A DNA stretch of 64,000 bases from contig NZ_UGSI01000001.1 in NCBI RefSeq assembly GCF_900454495.1, positions 4,776,501 through 4,840,500 of the forward strand, in the 5' to 3' direction. The position numbers were made by a program, and so were the translations under genes. Below are positions 16,985-25,826 of this stretch, in pieces (the stretch's first letter is position 1; every line of letters begins with the position of its first letter). The DNA is from Paenibacillus macerans (GTDB taxonomy: Bacteria; Bacillota; Bacilli; Paenibacillales; Paenibacillaceae). Below the pieces are notes generated by a model that searched no databases, was not told the DNA's origin, and saw only the letters and a program-made list of their open reading frames with translations.

Positions 16985-17023
16985 AAGGTTGATGCAAGGT
17001 TCGCGCAAGGTTGATGCAAGGTT
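16985..17023 (+). promoter_or_regulatory. Four AAGGTT direct repeats, 11-bp period (response regulator site)
   Basis: AAGGTT occurs at 16985, 16996, 17007 and 17018, each exactly 11 bp apart, so all on one face of the helix. TAACAT at 17031-17036 is a candidate -10. The array lies 44 bp before the ATPase start and is of the type bound by tandem OmpR-family dimers. Confidence 0.75.
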
Positions 17024-17066
17024 GGCGTGCTAACATGGCCTTGTCAAACAAAGGAGGATTCAGGGG

Positions 17067-17990
17067 ATGAGCGATTATATCATTGAAACCAACAATCTTA
17101 CGAAACAATACGGGGAGCAGAAAAGCGTCGCCCATTTGAATATCCATGTCCGCCAAGGACGCATTTACGGCCTGCTGGGGCGAAACGGCGCGGGCAAAAC
17201 GACCACCTTGAAAATGCTGCTCAACCTGACGTTGCCGACTTCCGGCGAAGTGCGAATTTTCGGCAAAGATATGCGGACCGAGGCTAAAAAAATTCTGCCC
17301 CGCATCGGCAGTTTGATTGAATCCCCGGGTTTTTATCCGAATTTGACCGGAACGGAAAACCTCAAGCTCTTTGCCGATCTGCGCGGCGTCCCGCAGCGAA
17401 ATGCCGTCAAAAACACCTTGGAGCTAGTCAGCCTTCCGTATAAGGACAAAAAGCTGTTCGCGCAATATTCGCTTGGGATGAAGCAGCGCCTGGCCATTGC
17501 CTTGGCGGTCATGCATGATCCTGAACTGCTGATTCTCGACGAACCGATTAACGGGCTGGATCCGATCGGTATTGCCGAGGTCAGAAGCTTTATTCGCGCG
17601 CTTTGCACGGAAAGAGGGAAAACCATTTTGATTTCCAGCCATATTTTATCCGAAATCGCTCTGCTGGCCGATGACATCGGCATTATTGATCACGGCGTTC
17701 TTTTGGAGGAGCTAAGCCTCAAGGAACTGGAAAAGAAAAACAGCAAGTATGTTCACTTTATCGTTTCGGATACGGCCAGGGCGGCGCGTCTGTTGGAGAA
17801 GCACTTGAACATGTTCAACTTCTATGTTGAAGACCAGCAAAGCCTGCGCTTGCATGACATGGAATTGCCCGTTTCGGCGATTACCCGCCTGTTTATCGAA
17901 AACGGAATCGACGTCTCGGAAGCGCACACCTGTGAAGATACGCTCGAGGATTATTTCAAAAAGATCACAGGAGGCGTGGGGATTGCTTAA
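17067..17990 (+). CDS. ABC transporter ATP-binding protein, BcrA/LanF type
   Basis: A 307-residue ATPase: Walker A GRNGAGKTTTLKM, Q-loop region near IGSLIESPGFY, signature YSLGMKQRLAIALA, Walker B LLILDEPINGLDPIG, and the switch His in ISSHILSE. The ~90-residue C-terminal extension with VSDTARAARLLEKHL is the usual tail of bacitracin/lantibiotic-protection ATPases. Start ATG 17067 follows AAAGGAGGATT. It overlaps the first permease by eight bases. The module likely exports or removes membrane-active peptides. A rearranged copy of its 3' end lies at 13.7 kb. Confidence 0.93.
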   Translation: MSDYIIETNNLTKQYGEQKSVAHLNIHVRQGRIYGLLGRNGAGKTTTLKMLLNLTLPTSGEVRIFGKDMRTEAKKILPRIGSLIESPGFYPNLTGTENLKLFADLRGVPQRNAVKNTLELVSLPYKDKKLFAQYSLGMKQRLAIALAVMHDPELLILDEPINGLDPIGIAEVRSFIRALCTERGKTILISSHILSEIALLADDIGIIDHGVLLEELSLKELEKKNSKYVHFIVSDTARAARLLEKHLNMFNFYVEDQQSLRLHDMELPVSAITRLFIENGIDVSEAHTCEDTLEDYFKKITGGVGIA

Positions 17991-18762
17991 ACTCGTTAGA
18001 TGCGAATTCACCAAGCTGAAGCGTAAAAAATTCATTCTATTGGTGATTGTTGCCGCGTTTCTTTTTCCCATACCCTTTACGATGCTGGCGATGAATGGAG
18101 GTTTCGGAGGCCTTAATGTCTACGATAAACTGTTTGGGATGATCGTGAGTTATGGACAGGCGCTGCTGCTGCCCAGCATTTTAGGGATCGTGGCTTCCAT
18201 GCTGTTTTTTATGGAGCGGGACAATGATACGCTGAAAAATCTGCGGACGATTCCGGTTTCGGCCACACGGATGGTTACGGCGAAGATCATTGTGTTGTTT
18301 ATCCTTGGGCTGATTTTCTCGCTAGCCTCGGTGGCCGCTTCCATGCTTGGCGGAGCCTTTGTCGGAAATATCCAGGGTGTGTTTGCGAAGCTCAACATTA
18401 GCGCGGCCGACGGCATGCTGCTCACGGCCGGAACCCTGCCGGTGGTCATCGTGATTGTCTATTTTAACCGCAGCTATATTTTTTCGATTATCCTGGCCTT
18501 TTTCTACACCATTCTTAACTTTTCCATGGCCTTTGTAGGCCTGCAATATGATACGCCGATGATGAAATTGCTGACGAGTATTTTGCCGACGCCGATCATA
18601 TACCGCTGGTTATTGGGCCTTTTTACATCGCCGGCCAATTCGTTCTACGCGATTATTGAACCGAAAATTTTGCCGTTGCCGCAGGTCATTATCATTATTG
18701 CGATCATCGCTTTGATTTCTTATATGGCCATTGTGCGAATCTACAATAAGCGGGAGGATTAA
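17983..18762 (+). CDS. ABC transporter permease 1 (LanE/BcrB type)
   Basis: A 259-residue membrane protein with six predicted helices. It begins LLKLVRCEFTKLKRKKF, the usual cytoplasmic start of ABC-2 permeases. Start is a TTG at 17983 with CAGGAGG eight bases upstream inside the ATPase gene; no better start exists. Translation is coupled to the ATPase. Conserved family landmarks include FFMERDNDTLKNLRTIPVS after the second helix and a C-terminal IVRIYNKRED. Confidence 0.88.
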   Translation: MLKLVRCEFTKLKRKKFILLVIVAAFLFPIPFTMLAMNGGFGGLNVYDKLFGMIVSYGQALLLPSILGIVASMLFFMERDNDTLKNLRTIPVSATRMVTAKIIVLFILGLIFSLASVAASMLGGAFVGNIQGVFAKLNISAADGMLLTAGTLPVVIVIVYFNRSYIFSIILAFFYTILNFSMAFVGLQYDTPMMKLLTSILPTPIIYRWLLGLFTSPANSFYAIIEPKILPLPQVIIIIAIIALISYMAIVRIYNKRED

Positions 18763-18763
18763 G

Positions 18764-19570
18764 GTGGGGACCATGGTGAAAATCATAAAAACCGAAATCA
18801 TCAAACTAAAACGGTATTCGATCGTTTGGGTTGGCTTTGCCGCGGCGCTGCTGGTTGTCCTCTTAACCCGATTCATGGCCACGGCGGAAGACGGAACAGC
18901 ACGTAATTTGGAGAACTTCTCTAATACCGTGATCTGGAACAATTTCAGCTTGCTCTTCCCCGCTACGATTACTTTAATTGCCGGATATATGATCAGCCGT
19001 GAATACACGGAGGACACGCTAAAAAACATCCTCACCATCCCGCTCTCCTTCCGGCGTCTGTTGGTCGGAAAGCTCATCACCGCCGGACTGCTCGCCCTAT
19101 TTTTGGCCGTGGTGACCTTTGTACTTTCGCTCGTCGCCGTGCTGATCAGCGGCTTCCAAGCAGGCAGCGCAGCGGTGATGGTCAAATCCTTGATCCAAAT
19201 GATGGTCATGAATTTATGCATTTACCTGGCCGTCCTCCCCATCATCGTCTTAACCAGCCGCAACCCAAACGGCTTCATGGCCGGCGTCGGCTTCGCCTTT
19301 TTCTACGGATTTATCGGAATCTTCGCCGGAGGCCACGGCCTGGGCGATCTTTACCCGATTACCGCAGGCTTAGGCCTGATCAATTATCAAGCCGAGGGCG
19401 GTTCGGATTATAATGTGGCTGCTTGCGTAGTAACATTGCTTATTATGGTGATTGTATCGGTGTTGTTGATTGCAGGAATGGGGGATCGGATGAAGGAGGC
19501 GAAAAGGACGGAAAGGAAGAAGGGGCAGACATCGGATGGAAAGAAAAAGAAGCAAACATCGCGCAGATAA
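18764..19570 (+). CDS. ABC transporter permease 2 (LanG/BcrB type)
   Basis: A 268-residue membrane protein, six helices, starting with KIIKTEIIKLKRYSIVW. The segment ISREYTEDTLKNILTIPLSF parallels the first permease. The GTG at 18764 has GGGAGG six bases upstream; the ATG at 18773 (MVKIIKTE) with AAGGTGG is the alternative. The tail after residue 245 is a charged KRTERKKGQTSDGKKKKQTS stretch, unusual and probably cytoplasmic. Third gene of the transporter; a strong terminator follows. Confidence 0.88.
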   Translation: MGTMVKIIKTEIIKLKRYSIVWVGFAAALLVVLLTRFMATAEDGTARNLENFSNTVIWNNFSLLFPATITLIAGYMISREYTEDTLKNILTIPLSFRRLLVGKLITAGLLALFLAVVTFVLSLVAVLISGFQAGSAAVMVKSLIQMMVMNLCIYLAVLPIIVLTSRNPNGFMAGVGFAFFYGFIGIFAGGHGLGDLYPITAGLGLINYQAEGGSDYNVAACVVTLLIMVIVSVLLIAGMGDRMKEAKRTERKKGQTSDGKKKKQTSRR

Positions 19571-19598
19571 GCCAGAGTAAGCAGGAAAATACCATATA

Positions 19599-19638
19599 AA
19601 AATACCCGGCGGGCTATTATGCCTTTCGGGTATTTTAG
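19599..19638 (+). terminator. Terminator of the ABC operon
   Basis: AAAATACCCG and CGGGTATTTT form a perfect 10-bp stem around a 18-base loop with inner GG/CC pairing. Confidence 0.8.
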
Positions 19639-19770
19639 AGGTTAGCAGGGTGGCCGCGTGCTCTATTCGATGCATGCTCTATACCATCTAGGATAGGGAC
19701 TAGCCCATGTACGATAGGGACCGGCTATGCTTATAAGGCTACTTATACAGGCTATACTTATACGTTCGCT

Positions 19771-20082
19771 TCATCCTTCATCCGCCCGTTGACTTAGCAA
19801 CTGCCCCTCCGCCCCGTACCCGGAGTGAACCTCAATCATCAGCGCCGCCCCCAGCTTAAACCCATACGTAAACGTCTCCGTCAACTCCAATCCCTGAATC
19901 TCCTGCTGCAAATCAATCAGCGCCTCCAGTTCAGTAAACTCCTCACCAGACAGCTTCTCTTTCCAAGTTTCCATCGCCTCGGACATCTCCCCGCACATCC
20001 GGCGATATTCGGGATCTCTGGGCACCACCTGCCCCTCGGGAGCCAGGTGGCCGTAGTATAGGGATTCTAAAAGGGTTGGCAT
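19771..20082 (-). CDS. DUF6809-type small protein
   Basis: A 103-residue acidic protein from the ATG at 20082 (AAAAAGGAGGAAACACCC). The pattern LLESLYYGHLAPEGQVVPRD ... YRRMCGEMSEAMETWKEKLS ... TETFTYGFKLGAALMIEVHS is that of the DUF6809 family, common in Paenibacillus and relatives and encoded in several copies per genome. Function unknown. It is divergent from the XRE regulator, with two matched palindromes between them, so its expression is probably repressed by that regulator. Confidence 0.68.
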   Translation of the reverse strand: MPTLLESLYYGHLAPEGQVVPRDPEYRRMCGEMSEAMETWKEKLSGEEFTELEALIDLQQEIQGLELTETFTYGFKLGAALMIEVHSGYGAEGQLLSQRADEG

Positions 20083-20156
20083 GGGTGTTTCCTCCTTTTT
20101 TTCAATCGATGAGCAGTACCCATGTCCCAATGTAAGTAGATAAAATTTGCCCGTAT

Positions 20157-20207
20157 TACGCATTTGCGTACCACTCATAAAATTATTATACGGTACGCTT
20201 TTACGTA
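20157..20207. promoter_or_regulatory. Two matching operators in a divergent promoter region
   Basis: TACGCATTTGCGTA (20157-20170) is a perfect 14-bp palindrome. TACGCTTTTACGTA (20194-20207) matches it at 12 of 14 positions. They lie 37 bp apart between the DUF6809 gene and the XRE regulator, as expected for autoregulation by a small helix-turn-helix repressor. Confidence 0.6.
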
Positions 20208-20245
20208 TAGTCAAGCGAAATATGATCCGAATAGAGGTGAGTGAG

Positions 20246-20479
20246 TTGGCGAAAAAGGTTGTCGTAAAAATCAAGGAGCTGACCAAAAAGCGTAACATTT
20301 CTTTGCGGGAGTTATCCAGACTTTCCGATGTTCGGCACGCGGCATTAAGTGAACTTGCTAACGGTAAACGGGATAGTATTAGTTTTGGTCATATTGAACG
20401 GATTGCGGAGGCCTTGGATATCAGTGATATTCGGGAGATTGTTGATTTAGTGGAAGAAAATAAGGAAATCACCCAGTAA
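20246..20479 (+). CDS. XRE-family helix-turn-helix regulator
   Basis: A 77-residue Cro/C1-type DNA-binding protein: KIKELTKKRNISLRELSRLS, then DVRHAALSELANGKRDSISF and HIERIAEALDISDIREIVDL. I chose the TTG at 20246 (GAGGTGA five bases upstream); an in-frame ATG at 20222 lacks a ribosome site. It probably binds the palindromes at 20157 and 20194 and controls itself and the DUF6809 gene. Confidence 0.75.
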   Translation: MAKKVVVKIKELTKKRNISLRELSRLSDVRHAALSELANGKRDSISFGHIERIAEALDISDIREIVDLVEENKEITQ

Positions 20480-20597
20480 AAATCTTCGTTTTTAAAATCC
20501 TTAATTAGTTTAGTGCAATAGCTAATTATCGCATATGAGTATTATTTTATAGACAAGGAGGTAAAATATTATAGTCTAGAAAACGAGGTGAAAAATA

Positions 20598-21041
20598 ATG
20601 ACCGATAAACTATCGAAAGAAAAAAGAAGCGAACTAATGAGGGCAGTAAAAAGCAAGAAATCTCTTATAGAGAACTCTGTGACCCACGAGCTATGGAAAA
20701 AGGGAATTAGATTTAGGAGGAATGTAAGCGAACTCAAAGGTAAACCTGACATCGCTATTAAAAAAGATAAAATAGTTATATTTATTGATTCCTGCTTTTG
20801 GCATATGTGCCCAGTGCACTGTAAGATACCTAAATCAAACGTTGAGTTTTGGATGGAAAAATTAATACGCAATAGAGAACGCGATTTAATTACTACGCAA
20901 TTTTATAAAGAAAACAATTGGAGTATTTTAAGAGTTTGGGAACACGAACTAAGAGATGACTTTGAAGCATGCATAAATACAATTTACGAGTTTATTATGG
21001 AGGCAAAAAAAAAATCCCGAGTTGAAAACCTCGGGACATAA
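20598..21041 (+). CDS. vsr: Very short patch repair endonuclease (Vsr)
   Basis: A 147-residue Vsr-type nickase. Visible family features: the N-terminal MRAVKSKKSLIENSVTHELW helix, GIRFRRNVSELKGKPDIAIK with the catalytic Asp in KPDI, the IFIDSCFWHMCPVHCKIPKS segment (Zn ligands His/Cys and the FWH motif) and the final ILRVWEHEL with E. Vsr nicks T:G mismatches that arise when 5-methylcytosine deaminates, so it belongs with the cytosine methyltransferase encoded convergently with a 6-bp gap. Start ATG 20598 follows GAGGTGAAAA. Its last codons double as the terminator of the methyltransferase gene. Confidence 0.9.
   Translation: MTDKLSKEKRSELMRAVKSKKSLIENSVTHELWKKGIRFRRNVSELKGKPDIAIKKDKIVIFIDSCFWHMCPVHCKIPKSNVEFWMEKLIRNRERDLITTQFYKENNWSILRVWEHELRDDFEACINTIYEFIMEAKKKSRVENLGT
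21005..21036 (-). terminator. Methyltransferase terminator embedded in vsr coding sequence
   Basis: On the minus strand TCCCGAG (21036-21030) pairs with CTCGGGA (21021-21015), followed by ten T. The same bases on the plus strand encode the last residues of Vsr (KKKSRVENLG). Confidence 0.8.
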
Positions 21042-21047
21042 GAAAGT

Positions 21048-23147
21048 TTAGTTTTGACCTATATCGCTCATCATTCGTAGATCATCATCGGATATTTCGG
21101 ATGCAGGGACTAGTCTGTAATGACGTTCTTCTACAACTTTAAGTTCGTCATTCTGAATAATTAGTTCGAACATTGCAATTAAATTTGGCTCTTTAGCATG
21201 CACCGCAATAGCCTTGTGTTTAAGTGTAGGGTACCTATAATTGCAGTACTCAAGGTCTTGTTTTACTTGAGTAATACCGATACTATCATTTCCACTTTTC
21301 GCCTGTACAGGAATAATAAAGTGCTCACCTTTTTTATTAACGCCAACATAAATTTCATCAATTTCAATTTGGCCTATACTAGGAACCTTTGTTCTCAGAT
21401 GATTTTGAAGAGAGTACGTGGTTATCCCAGTAAAGATATCAATAAGACGGTTATAACGTACTCTAGCCAAAAGTGCCTGCTCATCCAAAACTGCGTATTT
21501 TGCAATAATTTCAGGAGTAGAATCTGGAATTTTTATTTCAAATAAATTAGTACTGGGTACAACCTTTGCTCCCGATGAAAAAAGTTTAAATTTATACTTT
21601 GCGTCCCCTGCCCCCTCAATTGTCCATTCTTCGTTGCCTGAACAAGTATCAAGTATTTCTTTGGGAAAAGCTTTTCTAAACCTATATGAATAAATTACGT
21701 CACCTATATTTTTCGGAAGTTTAATACCAAGCTTAGTTGCAGAACGTTCAATGTCTTCGCGGACAAAATTGAACTCGCGTAATCCATCCCTATAATTGCT
21801 AAAAAAAATGTCGCTTATAATTTTATCGTACTTTGAAGCCACCCTACTTCCTCCTTCAATGATTGCTTCACGATCCCTTTTTCCTATAACATCTTTAGAT
21901 ACGCTATGTTCTTTTGCAGCCGCCGCCATATTATAGGAGAGCAATTCCTCATTCGAAAGACTTATTTTTTGTACGGGTTGTTTTACATTCCCCCCCAAAG
22001 CCTTAGAAATTTGTTTGGCTACCGCTCTTGCTAAGAGTGGAGGCACTGCGTTTCCTACTTCTCGAAATCCGTGCCACTTTGTTACATGAAATCTAAACCA
22101 ATCAGGGAAAGAATGCAGTCGGGCAGCTTCCCTAACCGTAATTACTCTAGGATATATATAATGAATAGGCCGTGGACTTGTAAAGGCGCCATGTTTACTA
22201 TCGCTTCCCGCTCTCAATGTATTACTTACACCTTCCGGGTGAAGCTTAAGAAAGCGGCTAACCGGCTCGACTTGTCCTTGCTCGGTTTCCACAAACCTTT
22301 TTTTTGATTCATCATTATGCTTAGTTCGCATTGAAGAAGTTAAAATATTTCGATTAAAAATTCTCGGTAATGAAAGATCCTCTTTGTCAGTTAAAAGTCC
22401 TGCTAGATATCGAGCATAGTCACTCTTCGGTTCTGTTATAAATTCAATCCAGTCTTGAGTTAATAACTCTTCAAATAAATCTACATTGGGTAAATCTGCT
22501 ATGGCATCATACACAGAAGGACCTATAGGTAACCCCTTGGTTTTAGCAGTCGGCGGCGTTCCTTTTATTTCTCTAGGTATTACTGTAGGTTCTGGATACT
22601 CAATAACAGGATTCCCCTTATACGCCCCGTAAAGAAACAATCTTTTTCTACTCTGTGGGACTCCGAATGAGGAGGCATTCAGTACTTTATAAGGTAAAGT
22701 TATTTCGTAACCTATACCTTGGAATTCATTGATAACGGTTTGAAGTAGATTTTTTGCGTTTCCCACAGTCAACCCGGATACATTTTCCATTACAAAATAT
22801 TTTGGACGCACCTCACTGATAATTTTATAAAAATGAAACAAAAGAATATTACGTTCATCGTCGGCAAGTCTTCTACCAATCATAGAGAAGCCTTGGCACG
22901 GAGGTCCTCCAAAAACAACATCAATCTCACCCGGCTTCTTCCCAAGCTGTTCGAGGATAGAGTGACCGGTAATTTTACTAACATCGGCACATATAACTTT
23001 AGTTTGAGGAAAATTGTATTGGTGGATTGATGCATGAATCGGATCGTATTCAACCGCTGCAAGAACATCGAACCCTGCTTGTTCAAAACCAAGCGACATT
23101 CCCCCTGCACCGGCAAAAAGGTCGATGGCTGTATACCTCTTACTCAA
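21048..23147 (-). CDS. DNA cytosine-5 methyltransferase with C-terminal nuclease-like region
   Basis: A 699-residue protein from a TTG at 23147 (GGGGGGAAGATT upstream). Residues 1-385 are a complete m5C methyltransferase: SAM motif DLFAGAGGMSLGFEQAGF, catalytic PPCQGFSMIGRRL (Cys ~82), ENVSGL, and the C-terminal GNAVPPLLA motif. The following ~310 residues are not part of the methylase fold. They contain QIEIDEIYVGV then FIIPVQAKSGNDSIG, which reads as a D ... (E/Q)-x-K restriction-endonuclease core, here with Gln before AK. A single-chain modification-restriction protein is therefore likely, but the specificity is unknown. Neighbours Vsr and McrBC-like genes support a methylation-linked defence block. 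Confidence 0.82.
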   Translation of the reverse strand: MSKRYTAIDLFAGAGGMSLGFEQAGFDVLAAVEYDPIHASIHQYNFPQTKVICADVSKITGHSILEQLGKKPGEIDVVFGGPPCQGFSMIGRRLADDERNILLFHFYKIISEVRPKYFVMENVSGLTVGNAKNLLQTVINEFQGIGYEITLPYKVLNASSFGVPQSRKRLFLYGAYKGNPVIEYPEPTVIPREIKGTPPTAKTKGLPIGPSVYDAIADLPNVDLFEELLTQDWIEFITEPKSDYARYLAGLLTDKEDLSLPRIFNRNILTSSMRTKHNDESKKRFVETEQGQVEPVSRFLKLHPEGVSNTLRAGSDSKHGAFTSPRPIHYIYPRVITVREAARLHSFPDWFRFHVTKWHGFREVGNAVPPLLARAVAKQISKALGGNVKQPVQKISLSNEELLSYNMAAAAKEHSVSKDVIGKRDREAIIEGGSRVASKYDKIISDIFFSNYRDGLREFNFVREDIERSATKLGIKLPKNIGDVIYSYRFRKAFPKEILDTCSGNEEWTIEGAGDAKYKFKLFSSGAKVVPSTNLFEIKIPDSTPEIIAKYAVLDEQALLARVRYNRLIDIFTGITTYSLQNHLRTKVPSIGQIEIDEIYVGVNKKGEHFIIPVQAKSGNDSIGITQVKQDLEYCNYRYPTLKHKAIAVHAKEPNLIAMFELIIQNDELKVVEERHYRLVPASEISDDDLRMMSDIGQN

Positions 23148-23231
23148 AATCTTCCCCCCTCGGAACTCCCACGCTACATTTACTTATTAGAACTAGTATC
23201 ATAACACATAAATATTGTATTAGAATACAGA

Positions 23232-23267
23232 GAAGCACCCCCTTGCATTTTGCAAAAGAGGTGCTTC
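23232..23267 (-). terminator. Hairpin after the McrBC-like operon
   Basis: GAAGCACC and GGTGCTTC enclose a second hairpin TTGCATTTTGCAA; weak U-tract. Between the nuclease gene and the methyltransferase gene. Confidence 0.45.
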
Positions 23268-23402
23268 CTCTATAACTGTTAAGTCAAGTATACCATAATA
23301 GGTAAAAACATACCATATTAATAATTTGTAAAATCTTATATTTCAATTCGACCGACGCCATAAAACGCTAAAAAAGTCGAGTTACTACGAGAATTAATCT
23401 AA

Positions 23403-25826
23403 TCAAGTGTCCCCCTCACCCTCCCGAAACCGTACATCCACAACAGCACTAGCTAAATCCACCTGGTCATGATTAAGCTTCACCGTGACTGCTCCTCTTC
23501 TTCGTTGTTCCCGCCACTTAATCATATCCTCTTCCGTCTCCAGCCGTAGTTCTGCTATTTCCCTTGCACGGTCAAAAATGTACTTAGTAGTAAACAACAG
23601 AGTCCTTATTCCATTACCGCCCGGAACAATTGGGGGTTCCTTTCGCAGCCATTTTTCCACTGTAAACTTAACATATAACTCCTCACCAGACCCAGGTCTC
23701 GCGGGACGCTCAATTATTTCTTTGCGGCGCAATACTTTCCACTCTTTAACTTTCCCATACCAATGGATTCCGTTTTCTCCGGATCTCCCAAAATTGTTAA
23801 TGGATTGGTACATGGCCACATATTCTATCTGCGTTAATAACTGATGGTTGGAAATATTTTTTAACGGAGTATGATAAAAGCCATGTTTTAAGGCGACTTC
23901 CAATTGTGAAGCTTGTCTTAATGCACCTACCATTACGTTTTTGCCGGTCAATTTGTTCTGATAATAAGTTTTCGTTCCACGGGGACGTGTAGATCTCTCA
24001 TACGCTTTCTCCGGACTATCCATAATGATTTCATCCAGAAACTTCTCCATAAGGCTTGTGGAATTAGGGAGAAATGGAAATGCCCCAACGTTAACTAACT
24101 CAATACTTTTATAGAATTTATGTTCACGGAATTGCTTTTCATTAGGATAAGGGAAAAGAACATATGCACCAAACATACTACGTTCTAATTCCTGTTTTCC
24201 CTCCCCATAGACAATTGCGTCCCGATACCTGTGCATCGTATTAATATCTGATTCCTCGGGTCCAGGAATGGTATACGTCTTTTGATAAGGAGTTCCATCG
24301 TAAGCGGGATTCAAGCGATATTTGGCATCAAAAATATATCTATATTCAACAGCTGAATCGTTTTTCTTCAACGTTAGTACATTATCCGGCTTCTGCCCCA
24401 CCGTAGGTGTCCGTTCTCCGCTGGGTAGTGAGTTGTAGTATAGTGTAAATACTTCACCATCCCGTGGATTCCGGTATACTATTTTCGATTTTTGAGTTTT
24501 ATCCAGTTTGACAAAAATCCCAGAACGATTCACTTTGATAATGTCTTGTTTGATTAGTTCATATTTACGACTTAATAAATCGTGGATTTTTAGGAAACAC
24601 CAGTACTCATAAAGTTGGGCTAAATCCTTTAGAGACATGCGCAGTAGATCGCCTTGAATCGACAGCCCTTTCATAAGCATTAGATAGCAACGATATACCT
24701 CTCGGTATCCAGGAGCCATCTGTAAGACAAGAGTGACTGACATATTCGTCATATCCCCAACTGCAAGAAAGTCGTACCTTAGTAATCGTTGCAATTGTGC
24801 ATCCATTAGATCTAAGCTTTTTAACAGTTGCGGATCCGAAGTACGCTCTGCAGCCTTTAAACGAGTACGAAGAATCTGTAATTTTCCCACAACCCTCATT
24901 AAAACCCACCGGACAAAGCGGTTCTCCCCAGTATCAAAGTCCAGATATCGCTTTGATTCCAACACGTGTGTTGGGTACATTTTTTGGCCTTGAATATTAA
25001 TGAACCCATGCTTAGCGTCTTTAACAAACAGTTCAGGATGTTTTGAAAGATATGTTAAATTACCTTTCCCAACATGCTTTGCCCTACTGGTGGTTGTTTT
25101 TTGATTTACTATATTCATTTTCATATTGGGGGCTTTTTTGATCCGCTCCACTGCCTGAACAAGTTGTTGAAACAAATATTTTAATATCGCAAAAAATTCC
25201 GTCATGCTTTGCTGCGTAGTATCCTGTAGCCCCGTCAAATGATAAGTCTTGCGCAAAAAATCAAATGACAGATTATAAATTTGTTTATTAATATCGCGCA
25301 GTATTGCTTCATAATCCCGTTTGTAATCCATTTTTGACGGAAAAATTTCTAACTGCAATTGTAATATCGATCGTCCATTTAAACGAAGCTCTAATTCCGT
25401 AAACCCCACCTCATTTTGGAAGTTTAGAACTCCGGATAAAATCCTAGCCCCAAGGGGCTTTACAGCTTCCCTTAGATATCTGTTCTCATGGTAGAACTGA
25501 ATAGGGTCTGCTTGTTTTTTCTCAACCACGATTTCATAAGCCTGTGTTTCAAAGAAAAGAGGGGCACATGTTTGGCCCTGTTTCCATTCCTGTAAACCGT
25601 TTTCCTCCGGCGAAAAGACTAGTATAGAGCTGATCTCTAAATTTGAGGAGGATTTATCTACACGGAAATGGGCATCTACCATAGAACCATCCTCATCCCG
25701 GTGTAACTGTAATACCTCTACCGTCGGATGAAACGGCTTGCCTTGAATATATAAATTAAATAGATTCGTTTCTATCCGCAGAAGTTCTACAGTTTCATTA
25801 CGATAACCAGTATGAGGTAAATCCAT
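23403..25826 (-). CDS. DUF2357 / McrC-like PD-(D/E)xK nuclease
   Basis: An 807-residue protein. The N-terminal and middle parts carry the DUF2357 pattern (KYLSKHPELF-type region, then RYLDFDTGENRFVRWVLMRV). The C-terminal part has a PD-(D/E)xK core: QKPDNVLTLKK, then YRYIFDAKYRLNPAYDG with the D-x-K pair, then INTMHRYRDAIVYG. This is the architecture of the McrC-related nucleases that pair with McrB-like GTPases and are driven by them. The gene starts inside the end of the McrB gene (29-bp overlap), so expression is coupled. It most likely cleaves foreign modified or phage DNA. The target is not predictable. Confidence 0.82.
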   Translation of the reverse strand: MDLPHTGYRNETVELLRIETNLFNLYIQGKPFHPTVEVLQLHRDEDGSMVDAHFRVDKSSSNLEISSILVFSPEENGLQEWKQGQTCAPLFFETQAYEIVVEKKQADPIQFYHENRYLREAVKPLGARILSGVLNFQNEVGFTELELRLNGRSILQLQLEIFPSKMDYKRDYEAILRDINKQIYNLSFDFLRKTYHLTGLQDTTQQSMTEFFAILKYLFQQLVQAVERIKKAPNMKMNIVNQKTTTSRAKHVGKGNLTYLSKHPELFVKDAKHGFINIQGQKMYPTHVLESKRYLDFDTGENRFVRWVLMRVVGKLQILRTRLKAAERTSDPQLLKSLDLMDAQLQRLLRYDFLAVGDMTNMSVTLVLQMAPGYREVYRCYLMLMKGLSIQGDLLRMSLKDLAQLYEYWCFLKIHDLLSRKYELIKQDIIKVNRSGIFVKLDKTQKSKIVYRNPRDGEVFTLYYNSLPSGERTPTVGQKPDNVLTLKKNDSAVEYRYIFDAKYRLNPAYDGTPYQKTYTIPGPEESDINTMHRYRDAIVYGEGKQELERSMFGAYVLFPYPNEKQFREHKFYKSIELVNVGAFPFLPNSTSLMEKFLDEIIMDSPEKAYERSTRPRGTKTYYQNKLTGKNVMVGALRQASQLEVALKHGFYHTPLKNISNHQLLTQIEYVAMYQSINNFGRSGENGIHWYGKVKEWKVLRRKEIIERPARPGSGEELYVKFTVEKWLRKEPPIVPGGNGIRTLLFTTKYIFDRAREIAELRLETEEDMIKWREQRRRGAVTVKLNHDQVDLASAVVDVRFREGEGDT

